A DNA stretch of 64,000 nt from Xenopus tropicalis (lineage: Eukaryota; Chordata; Amphibia; Anura; Pipidae). Within the stretch, counting starts at the first letter, position 1. Each line of letters begins with the position of its first letter. The stretch lies in assembly GCF_000004195.4 (NCBI RefSeq), contig NC_030677.2, positions 202,542,713 to 202,606,712 of the forward strand, given 5' to 3'. A program made the translations under genes and the position numbers. This document shows, in pieces, positions 1 to 55,451 of this stretch. The notes beneath the pieces were generated by a model, which did not search any database, was not told the DNA's origin, and saw only the letters and a list, made by a program, of their open reading frames with translations.

Positions 1-45767
<45,767 letters not shown>

Positions 45768-46156
45768 CTAGGGCTTTCAGACCCAAATCATTAATAGCTG
45801 CTATATGGCCAAATGTATTGGGACACTATATAGCTTTTTGTTCAGCAGCTATCTGGTTGCTAGGGTTCATTTTAACCTAGCAACCAGGCAGTGGTTTGAA
45901 AGAGAGACAGAAATATAAACAGAGGAGGGCCTAAATAAAAAGATAAGTAATAAAAAGTAACAGTAACAGTGAAATTGCAGCCTCACATATCAACAGTTTT
46001 TTGGCTGCCGGGGTCAGTGACCCCCATTTGAAAGCTTGAAGGAGTCAGATGGGGGAAGGCAAAAAAATCAAAAACTATAACATGAAAAATGAAGACCAAT
46101 TGAAAAGTTGCTAAAAATAGGATATTCTATAACATACTAAACATTATCCTGAAGGG

Positions 46157-46502
46157 GTGGTTCACCTATAAGTTAATTTTCAGTATGTTATACAATGGCC
46201 AATTCTAAATGACTCTTCAGTTGGTCTTCATTACTTATTGTTTTAATAGTTATTATTTGCCTTCTTCTTCTGACTATTGCTCTGCGAGGCTACAGTTTGA
46301 TTGTTTTTGTTACTTTGTCTCTTATTCAAACCACATTCTGGTTACTAAGGTAATTTAGACCCTAGCAACCAGATAGCTGCTGAACAAAAAGTGAAATAAT
46401 TAAAAGCAATTGAAAAAAAATGAAGACCAGTTGCAAATTGTCTCAGAATATTACTCTCTACATTATACTAACAGTTAACTCCAAGGTTAACAACCTCTTT
46501 AA
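46157..46502. mobile_element. T2-like MITE adjoining the piggyBac-like element
   Basis: GGGGTGGTTCACC at the left and a degraded AACCTCTTTAA at the right are ends typical of an abundant Xenopus MITE. The internal CTAGCAACCAGATAGCTGC is shared with 42350-42380 and 45840-45890. Its terminal TTAA is the same TTAA that flanks the piggyBac-like element. Confidence 0.6.
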
Positions 46503-47229
46503 CCCTTTAAGTGCCAGCCGAATTCGTCATTTCGGTTCCCCCCAGTGCCAGACGTTTTTTAAGCATTTTGTACTCATTCACTTTAACAATGTTTTTTGGT
46601 AGGAAAACCTCCACGAAACTAGGGAAATTATATATCGTTTTTTTCGTCACTAATTGGGCTTCGACATACATACCAAATTTTATAACTTTTCTGGAGATAT
46701 GATGTGTATTTTGGGTGAAATATGTAAAAAAAAAATAAAATTATGAAAAATTTCTGTATATTTTGAGGTTTTTTTCCATAGAAAAGTTAATTTTACTCAC
46801 TTTTTTTTATTGTTTGTAAAAGCCCTGATACTCCCAATTCCAACGATACCAAATATGTGGTGGTACCCCACAGTTCCTGTCCAGAAGTAACCCCCAAACT
46901 AAAGCAATACTTAGTACAATATCACACCAGAACAAAGCAGAAAAGCGCTTGTAACAGTTAATGCAGCATAACTTATATGTAAATCTAAAATATCCCCTCA
47001 TGTTTGGTATCTTTAGAAACTACAGACCTTCAGGTTTCTAGGTGCAATGTAGTTTTCACTCAAAAGCCAAATACCTTTTGTCAGTGCATTGTGAAATTTG
47101 GAACTTTTTATGACATTTTTTTTTTTTTCTAAAACGTAAACTTGGACGCATGATCAAATGTGGATTTGACAAAAAAAAATCTCATAAAAATTTTCTAACA
47201 AAGGCATATTTGAAAGACAAACTTCTCCT

Positions 47230-50200
47230 GAATAAAATGATGCCCCATATGTATGGGTGCACATAAAGACATGGGCACCAAACACTCCAAAGCAGGGGCA
47301 ATGCACAAGGGCAATTACAGCTAAAAATGTGGGGGCTGCGCTCTATGTGCACTTCCTGCAGTTTTTCAGTGTTAACCCCCCCTACCTGTGAAATAACCCC
47401 CACAAACTATATATTTATGAAAAGTGCACACCTTCAGCTATTCAGAGACACCACTCTTCTCTTTCTACATGGAAAATTGTGGCCGCAGTCCCTTGCAGAA
47501 GTAAGCGCTTTTGTCAGAAATCAAGGAAAAACCAGATAAAAAACCTAGATTTCTCCCCAAAATCTCCATGGCAACTACCAAAAACTTACTAAACATCGAT
47601 CTGCAAGTTCCCCTGAATAAAACGATACCCCATATGTATGGGTGCACATAAAGACGTGGCCACCAAATGCCCCAAAACAGGGGCAATGCATAAGGGCAAT
47701 TTCTGTTGAAATTTTGGGGGCTGCGCTCTATGTGCACTACCTGCAGTTTTTCATTGATAACCCCCCCTACCTGTGAGATAACCCCCACAATCTATATATT
47801 TCCGAAAAGTGCACACCTTCAGCTATTCAGAGACACCACTCTTCTCTTTCTACATGGAAAATTGTGGCCGCAGTCCCTTGCAGAAGTTAGCGCTTTGGTC
47901 AGAAATCAAGGAAAAACTAGATACAAACCTAGATTTCTCCCCAAAATCTCCATGGCAACTACCAAAAACTTACTAACCATCAATCTGCAAGTTCCCCTGA
48001 ATAAAACGATACCCCATATGTATGGGTGCACATAAAGACGTGGCCACCAAATGCCCCAAAACAGGGGCAATGCATAAGGGCAATTTCAGTTGAAATTTTG
48101 GAGGCTGCGCTCTAGGTGCACTACCTGCAGTTTTTCAGTGATAACCCCCCCTACCTGTGAGATAACCCCCACAATCTATATATTTACGAAAAGTGCACAC
48201 CTTCAGCTATTCAGAGACACTATTCTTCTCTTTCTACATGGAAAATTGTGGCCGCAGTCCCTTGCAGAAGTCAGCGCTTTGGTCAGAAATCAAGGAAAAA
48301 CCAGATACAACCCTAGATTTTGGTCAGAAATCAAGGAAAAACCAGATAAAAACCTAGGATTTCTCCCCAAAATCTCCATGGCAACTACCAAAAACTTACT
48401 AACCATCAATCTGCAAGTTCCCCTGAATAAAACGATACCCCATATGTATGGGTGCACATAAAGACGTGGCCACCAAATGCCCCCAAACAGGGGCAATGCA
48501 TAAGGGGGGGCTGTGCTCTATCTGCAGTTATTTAGTCTAAACACCCCCATACCTGTGAAATAACCCCCACAAACTATATATTTCTGAAAAGTGCACACCT
48601 TCAGCTATTCAGAGACGCCACTCTCCTCTTTCTACATGGAAAATTGTGGCCGCAGTGCCTTGCAGAAGGCAGCGCTTTGGTCAGAAATCAAGGAAAAACC
48701 AGATACAACCCTAGATTTTGGTCAGAAATCAAGGAAAAACCAGATAAAAACCTAGATTTCTCCCCAAAATCTCCATGGCAACTACCAAAAACTTACTAAA
48801 CCTCAATCTGCAAGTTCCCCTGAATAAAACGATACCCCATATGTATGGGTACACATAAAGACGTGGCCACCAAATGCCCCCAAACAGGGGCAATGCATAA
48901 GGGGGGGCTGTGCTCTATGTGCTCTACCTGCAGTTATTTAGTCTAAACACCCCCATACCTGTGAAATAACCCCCGCAAACTATATATTTCTGAAAAGTGC
49001 ACACCTTCAGCTATTCAGAGACGCCACTCTCCTCTTTCTACATGGAAAATTGTGGCCGCAGTGCCTTGCAGAAGTCAGCGCTTTGGTCAGAAATCAAGGA
49101 AAAACCAGATACAAACCTAGATTTCTCCCCAAAATCTCCATGGCAACTACCAAAAACTTACTAAACCTCAATCTGCAAGTTCCCCTGAATAAAACGATAC
49201 CCCATATGTATGGGTACACATAAAGACGTGGCCACCAAATGCCCCCAAACCGGGGCAATGCATAAGGGGGGGCTGTGCTCTATGTGCTCTACCTGCAGTT
49301 ATTTAGTCTAAACACCCCCATACCTGTGAAATAACCCCCGCAAACTATATATTTCTGAAAAGTGCACACCTTCAGCTATTCAGAGACGCCACTCTCCTCT
49401 TTCTACATGAAAAATTGTGGCCGCAGTCCCTTGCAGAAGTCAGCGCTTTGGTCAGAAATCAAGGAAAAACCAGATAAAAAAACCTAGATTTCTCCCCAAA
49501 ATCTCCATGGCAACTACCAAAAACTTACTAAACCTCAATTTGCAAGTTCCCCTGAATAAAACGATACCCCATATGTATGGGTGCACGTAAAGACGTGGCC
49601 ACCAAATGCCCCAAAACAGGGGCAATGCATAAGGGCAATTTCAGTTGAAATTTTGGGGGCTGCGCTCTATGTGCACTACCTGCAGTTTTTCAGTGTTAAC
49701 CACCCCTACCTGTGAGATAACCCCCACAATCTATATATTTCCGAAAAGTGCACACCTTCAGCTATTCAGAGACACCACTCTTCTCTTTCTACATGGAAAA
49801 TTGTGGCCGCAGTCCCTTGCAGAAGTCAGCGCTTTGGTCAGAAATCAAGGAAAAAACAGATACAACCCTAGATTTTGGTCAGAAATCAAGGAAAAACCAG
49901 ATAAAAACCTAGATTTCTCCCCAAAATCTCCATGGCAACTACCAAAAACTTACTAAACCTCAATCTGCAAGTTCCCCTGAATAAAACGATACCCCATATG
50001 TATGGGTACACATAAAGACGTGGCCACCAAATGCCCCCAAACAGGGGCAATGCATAAGGGGGGGCTGTGCTCTATGTGCTCTACCTGCAGTTATTTAGTC
50101 TAAATACCCCCATACCTGTGAAATAACCCCCGCAAACTATATATTTCTGAAAAGTGCACACCTTCAGCTATTCAGAGACGCCACTCTCCTCTTTCTACAT

Positions 50201-50760
50201 GGAAAATTGTGGCCGCAGTCCCTTGCAGAAGTCAGCGCTTTGGTCAGAAATCAAGGAAAAAACAGATACAACCCTAGATTTTGGTCAGAAATCAAGGAAA
50301 AACCAGATAAAAACCTAGATTTCTCCCCAAAATCTCCATGGCAACTACCAAAAACTTACTAAACCTCAATCTGCAAGTTCCCCTGAATAAAACGATACCC
50401 CATATGTATGGGTACACATAAAGACGTGGCCACCAAATGCCCCCAAACCGGGGCAATGCATAAGGGGGGGCTGTGCTCTATCTGCAGTTATTTAGTCTAA
50501 ACACCCCCATACCTGTGAAATAACCCCCGCAAACTATATATTTCTGAAAAGTGCACACCTTCAGCTATTCAGAGACGCCACTCTCCTCTTTCTACATGAA
50601 AAATTGTGGCCCCAGTCCCTTGCAGAAGTCAGCGCTTTGGTCAGAAATCAAGGAAAAACCAGATAAAAAACCTAGATTTCTCCCCAAAATCTCCATGGCA
50701 ACTACCAAAAACTTACTAACCATCAATCTGCAAGTTCCCCTGAATAAAACGATACCTATG
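47230..50760 (+). repeat. Roughly 390-bp tandem array (about 10 copies) inside the piggyBac-like element
   Basis: The landmark CCATATGTATGGG recurs at about 47244, 47630, 48011, 48440, 48838, 49201, 49570, 49992, 50400 and, degraded, near 50756. Spacing varies from about 350 to 430 bp because of small internal duplications (a repeated TTTTGGTCAGAAATCAAGG segment) and deletions. Open frames of 60-123 codons across it are by-products of the repeat. Confidence 0.88.
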
Positions 50761-50841
50761 TCTGGTTGCACATAAGTACATGGCCACCAAACCTGAAAAT
50801 GCATAATATTGGGGCTGCACTCTATGCACCCCTTTTTTTTT

Positions 50842-50997
50842 GCCTGCACCCGAATGAATGGAATACGCTCGGGTGCAGGCACATGTAGCCGATATACGCA
50901 TGAAAACGCGTGAGAATGCAAAGTCTCGCGTTTTCATGCATATATCGGCTACATGTGCCTGCACCCGAGCGTATCCCATTCATTCGGGTGCAGGCAC
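50842..50997. repeat. Palindrome inside the piggyBac-like element
   Basis: Arms of about 75 bp (CCTGCACCCGAATGAATGG and its inverse) flank a short centre near 50912-50925. The arms carry shorter inverted GGGTGCAGGC pairs, so the piece can fold several ways. It is probably a nested foldback MITE. Confidence 0.8.
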
Positions 50998-51175
50998 AAG
51001 TAGCAAGCGTAGGGCTGAATTTTCGGCAAGCGTTTTTCCACTTGCTGAAAAAATCAGCCCTACGCCATGTGTGGCATCAGCCTAACCCTTGGCAATAGAA
51101 ACTACCAGAACAATCTTAGCACCTCTGGACCTTTCTAGAACAACTGAAATCAAATGAAGTTAAAATGGAATAAAA

Positions 51176-51412
51176 CCACTAAAAGCAATCAAAGAACAAT
51201 AGTTGCAATGAAATCGGTGGTCAGAGCCCTGGATCCACCAATGTCACTGCAAAAGCAACCTTTTAGGGGCACTAAACACACAAAGAACAATGCAAAGATA
51301 AAACACCATAAAATCAGTAAAATCCAATAAAACCACCTAAACCAACAGAAGAACAATAATTGCAATGAAATCGGTGGTCAGAGCCCTGGATCCACCAACG
51401 TCACTGCAAATT
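51176..51412 (+). repeat. Direct duplication inside the piggyBac-like element
   Basis: GAAATCGGTGGTCAGAGCCC and GGATCCACCAAYGTCACTGC occur in both 51176-51256 and 51330-51412, about 155 bases apart. Confidence 0.8.
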
Positions 51413-51539
51413 CAGCACCCAATAGCAATAAAAAAGTTACAGTGCAATAGAATAATTCAAAAACAGAAATCAATTATGAAAATGCCAAAAAAACACTAAA
51501 ATGCAACCAAATAAATCAGATAATTATAGAGCAAGATCA

Positions 51540-51760
51540 GAAATAAAGTTTTAGTAAAAAAAAAGACTGCCAAAGAAAGCAAAGACAGAAAGAAAAGAAA
51601 AGAAAGAAAGAAAAAAAAAAAAAAAAAAAAAAAAAGTGTAAGTGTGTGTGTAAGTGTCTGTGTGTGCTTGGGAAAGTTGTAAATAAGTGTGTATGTGTAC
51701 AAAAGTGTAATAATAACAAAGATAGAAGAAAAAATTGAAAAAAAAAAAAAAAAAAAATTT
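51540..51760 (+). repeat. Purine run and TG-rich tract
   Basis: A long A/G tract (about 51555-51636, ending in a pure A run) is followed by GTGTGTGTAAG-type sequence and a second A run near 51738. It is low-complexity DNA inside the piggyBac-like element. Confidence 0.85.
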
Positions 51761-52458
51761 TTAGACAGTTGAGATAGAAATAAGCAAAATAAACAGTGGT
51801 AGAGAGTTGTAGTTCAGCTTACCCAAGGCAGGCAGGCGATCAGAGGCGATCAGGGGCGATAAATCCAGCAGGAAGGCAGCAGGGGAGCTCCATCCGGTCC
51901 AACGTGCGCAGCAGGAGTGAGGGAGCCGACAGTAGGCGGCGACTTTTAAAGGGACAGCAGTGGACACGTCATCAATGCGTGTCCACTGCTGTCATTGGCT
52001 GGAGCGACGATCGGTGCGGCTGGGCGACCGGATCGGTGAGTATGTCCTTGTTCGCTCGTTGCCTAGGGGGTTGTGACGGCTTTACAAGCGCTGCGCTGCT
52101 TTAAAAGCGAGCGCAGCGCTTGTAAACCCGACAGTGCCATTGGACGTAGATTCTACGTCCCATGGCACTTTGGTCCCTTGGTACCTGGGACGTAGAATCT
52201 ACGTCCCTTGGCACTTAAAGGGTTAAAATTCACAAATGGGGGTGGGGTTTGTTTAACGACACATAAAGGATATAGAGGACATCAGAGCCAAAATACACAT
52301 CAGTTTGGCTAGTGGCTGGCAATCCTGTCAATGTAACATGAAACTGTACCTCAATCAGCATTCAAATAAACCCAGTAACCTACAAAATGGGCATACAGTG
52401 CCAGCTAGGGGTAACATCAGATATAAAGAGAAAATATAGGGTCCCAAACAAATACATG

Positions 52459-53510
52459 TTGTTCTGCCCCCAATAAGGGGTAATTGTATCTTAGTTGGGA
52501 TCAAGTACAGGTACTGTTTTATTATTACAGAGAAAAGGGAATCATTTAACCATTAAATAAACCCAATAGGGCTGTTCTGCCCCAATAAGGGGTAATTATA
52601 TCTTAGTTGGGATCAAGTACAGGTACTGTTTTATTATTACAGAGAAAAGGGAATCAATTAACCATTAAATAAACCCAATAGGGCTGTTCTGCCCCCAATA
52701 AGGGGTAATTGTATCTTAGTTGGGATCAAGTACAGGTACTGTTTTATTATTACAGAGAAAAGGGAATCATTTAACCATTAAATAAACCCAATAGGGCTGT
52801 TCTGCCCTCAATAAGGGGTAATTATATCTTAGTTGGGATCAAGTACAGATACTGTTTTATTATTACAGAGAAAAGGGAATCATTTAACCATTAAATAAAC
52901 CCAATAGGGCTGTTCTGCCCCAATAAGGGGTAATTATATCTTAGTTGGGATCAAGTACAGGTACTGTTTTATTATTACAGAGAAAAGGGAATCATTTAAC
53001 CATGAAATAAACCCAATAGGGCTGTTCTGCCCCCAATAAGGGGTAATTATATCTTAGTTGGGATCAAGTACAGAACTGTTTTATTATTACAGAGAAAAGG
53101 GAATCATTTAACCATTAAATAAACCCAATAGGGCTGTTCTGCCCCAATAAGGGGTAATTATATCTTAGTTGGGATCAAGTACAGGTACTGTTTTATTATT
53201 ACAGAGAAAAGGGAATCATTTAAACATGAAATAAACCCAATAGGGCTGTTCTGCCCCCAATAAGGGGTAATTATATCTTAGTTGGGATCAAGTACAGGTA
53301 CTGTTTTATTATTACAGAGAAAAGGGAATCATTTAACCATGAAATAAACCCAATAGGGCTGTTCTGCCCCCAATAAGGGGTAATTATATATTAGTTGGGA
53401 TCAAGTACAGGTACTGTTTTATTATTACAGAGAAAAGGGAATCATTTAACCATGAAATAAACCCAATAGGGCTGTTCTGCCCCCAATAAGGGATAATTAT
53501 ATCTTAGTTG
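52459..53510 (+). repeat. 113-bp tandem array E (about 9 copies), both MITE ends missing
   Basis: About nine units start and stop abruptly inside a unit, so neither MITE end remains. The right break (53510) runs straight into a TA run and a small hairpin. Confidence 0.88.
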
Positions 53511-53528
53511 TACATTATATATATATAG

Positions 53529-53585
53529 GTACCCAGTGTAGATATGTCATGTATTTATATAGTGTATATATCTACACTGGGTACA
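53529..53585. repeat. Small inverted repeat at the broken end of array E
   Basis: GTACCCAGTGTAGATAT and its inverse are separated by about 22 AT-rich bases, right after a TA run. Confidence 0.75.
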
Positions 53586-53986
53586 GGTCTGCCTTATTGC
53601 CCTTTATAGTGCCTTGGTTCAGCCTCCCAAAAACCACCAAACTGACACCAACATTAAAAATTCCTCATGTATTGTCAAACACACACTGTTAACGCAAAAC
53701 ACGTCACTGGGGAAATCACTAGGGGTTCAGCCATGAGAACAGGGGCTGGTAATACTTCAGACCCTCCAGAGACACTGAGTAGTCACAGCTGAATATGCTA
53801 CAAGGACCCCACAGTGGTTTAAACAGGTCCGGTTGTTATTCAGTAAGGAGATGGTACTGTACAGAGGGAACTCTTACCCATAAAAACCTAGGGGCTGTAT
53901 GAGAGCAACAGCTGGAGGTTCTGAAGGCTGAATATCATCACCCCCTTCCCATGTGAATGTGGGGCAACAGGGCCCCCTCTAACCCC

Positions 53987-54467
53987 AGCCCAAGTATTCA
54001 GTTGCCCAGGCATTTCAGTAGCCCAGACATTTCAGTAGCCCAGGCATTTCAGTAGCCCAGGCATTTCAGTAGCCCAGGCATTTCAGTAGCCCAGGCATTT
54101 CAGTAGCCCAGGCATTTCAGTAGCCCAGGCATTTCAGTAGCCCAGGCATTTCAGTAGCCCAGGCACTTCAGTAGCCCAGGCACTTCAGTAGCCCAGGCAC
54201 TTCAGTAGCCCAGGCACTCAGTAGCCCATGCACTCAGTAGCCCAGGCATTTCAGTAGCCCATGCACTCAGTAGCCCAGGCATTTCAGTAGCCCATGCACT
54301 CAGTAGCCCAGGCATTTCAGTAGCCCAGGCATTTCAGTAGCCCAGGCATTTCAGTAGCCCAGGCATTTCAGTAGCCCTGGCATTTCAGTAGCCCTGGCAT
54401 TTCAGTAGCCCTGGCATTTCAGTAGCCCTGGCATTTCAGTAGCCCTGGCACTCAGTAGCCCAGGCAG
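53987..54467 (+). repeat. Minisatellite, 17-bp unit, about 28 copies
   Basis: The unit CCCAGGCATTTCAGTAG is repeated with blocks of variants: GGCACTTCAG, a 15-bp form GCACTCAGTAG, and a late CCCTGGCATTT block. Variant blocks indicate local expansion. It sits about 470 bases from wdr7 exon 1. Confidence 0.92.
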
Positions 54468-54841
54468 GTCCCGGTGGCCCTTCAGCTGCTGATGAAGCGC
54501 AACACTGTGCAACCCAAGCTTCTGAGAGTTATAGTTCAGGAGCAACTGGAGGGCTGTGGGTTTGGCTTCTGCTCTATATGCCTTGTTTCTGTTGGGGTCC
54601 TACAGTTCTATAACCCTTTGCTATGTATATGCCTGAGCCATACAGTGACAGCAGTTATTATAACATGCCCTTTGTAATGATCCCTCTCTATCCCTTCCCA
54701 AGGGGCCCTGAGAAGCTTGGGGGGGGGGGCAGAACAATGACATACCCAAAGTAAATACATTGTAACACCAGCAACTCTCATGAATACCATGTATCCTACA
54801 TATAATCGTGATGCAGATGTGTGTAACACACATAAATATAC

Positions 54842-54873
<32 letters not shown>

Positions 54874-54935
54874 AACACTCCCCCCAGCAGGCAGGTTGGT
54901 ATAAGCCGGTTATAAATGACGTTTATGTTACTCAC

Positions 54936-55250
54936 CTCTTATCCTTTCTACCCTGCAGATGAAGGTGCCGGCCCTGCTGCTCCCAGCCGATGCCCCCCTC
55001 TCACCCACTCAACCAGCTGACTGTCTCTATGACGACTGCTCCGCGCTTTACGGTTCCAGTTCCGGAATCACTGACATTGCCCGTCATGTGCTCTGCGCTA
55101 GTGACGCGGGAAGCCATGTTGCTTATGGGCAAGTAACCCGACGCTGGATTAACTCTTTTTCTCTGGATTCTAATGCCCCATCCCAAGATGGCCGCCCTTT
55201 GCTCCGGCCCAGTCACGTGGTCCGGCAAACTCGGCGCGGTGCATTGTGGG
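54936..55250 (-). other. wdr7: wdr7 inferred non-coding exon 1 (5' UTR)
   Basis: The wdr7 start-codon exon has an acceptor 7 bases upstream of its ATG, so a separate 5' exon must exist. On the minus strand a strong donor (GAG then GTGAGT) has its last exon base at 54936, next to the CpG-rich segment that also begins txnl1. I infer that exon 1 runs from the shared promoter to this donor. The upstream limit is only a guess because the transcription start cannot be seen. An open frame on the opposite strand across this interval is probably chance coding in GC-rich promoter DNA. Confidence 0.55.
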
Positions 55251-55353
55251 CGGCAGCTTTGCCAGAAGCAGTTACGGCCGCGGCGTGAGTGACGCGGCAG
55301 AAAGTGTTGGTGCCGGTAGGAAAGAGAGAAGCGGGGCCTAAACAGACACCAAT
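54936..55353. promoter_or_regulatory. Bidirectional wdr7/txnl1 promoter, CpG-rich
   Basis: The two start regions diverge from one GC- and CpG-rich block, most dense at about 55020-55353, in an AT-rich neighbourhood. No TATA box is placed for either gene. Visible candidate sites are an E-box GTCACGTGGT (55212-55221), an AAGATGGCCGCC YY1-like site (55185-55196), GCATTGTGGG (55241-55250; its reverse is the ZNF143/SBS core CCCACAATGC) and two GTGACGCGG boxes (55101-55109 and 55289-55297). All are pattern matches only. Confidence 0.75.
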
Positions 55354-55451
55354 ATGGTGGGAGTGAAAGTCATCGGGGCGGACGGCGAGTTTCAGGGGGA
55401 CCTGACCGCGGCCGGTTCCAGGCTCAGTGTGGTGAAGTTCACAATGAAAGG
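55354..55451 (+). CDS. txnl1: txnl1 exon 1, start-codon exon
   Basis: The ATG at 55354 starts MVGVKVIGADGEFQGDLTAA, then GSRLSVVKFTMK, with the following Gly codon split before a GTGAGA donor. The start agrees with the family N-terminus (MVGVK). This is the beta1-alpha1-beta2 part of the thioredoxin fold. It lies in CpG-rich promoter DNA, with the 5' UTR just upstream. Confidence 0.96.

Larger units (their letters stand above)
46503..52222. mobile_element. piggyBac-like non-autonomous element, 5.7 kb
   Basis: Left end CCCTTTAAGTGCCA (46503) and the exact inverse TGGCACTTAAAGGG (ending 52222) are each flanked by TTAA (46499-46502 and 52223-52226), the hallmark of piggyBac-type transposition. 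Uribo-type Xenopus piggyBac elements have similar 14-base ends as I recall. The right subterminal region has two copies of the palindrome GACGTAGAWTCTACGTC (near 52143-52160 and 52189-52206). There is no transposase frame. The interior holds about ten roughly 390-bp repeats, a palindromic insert, a duplicated 85-bp segment (51176-51256 and 51330-51412) and a purine run. Confidence 0.85.

Noticed and set aside
47706..50775. Several related open frames of 74-123 codons
   Set aside because: They are repeated translations of the roughly 390-bp array in a non-coding element, not a gene family.
54959..55288. Plus-strand open frame of 109 codons overlapping the promoter
   Set aside because: GC-rich promoter DNA gives chance open frames. 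It lies over the inferred wdr7 first exon and has no recognisable domain.
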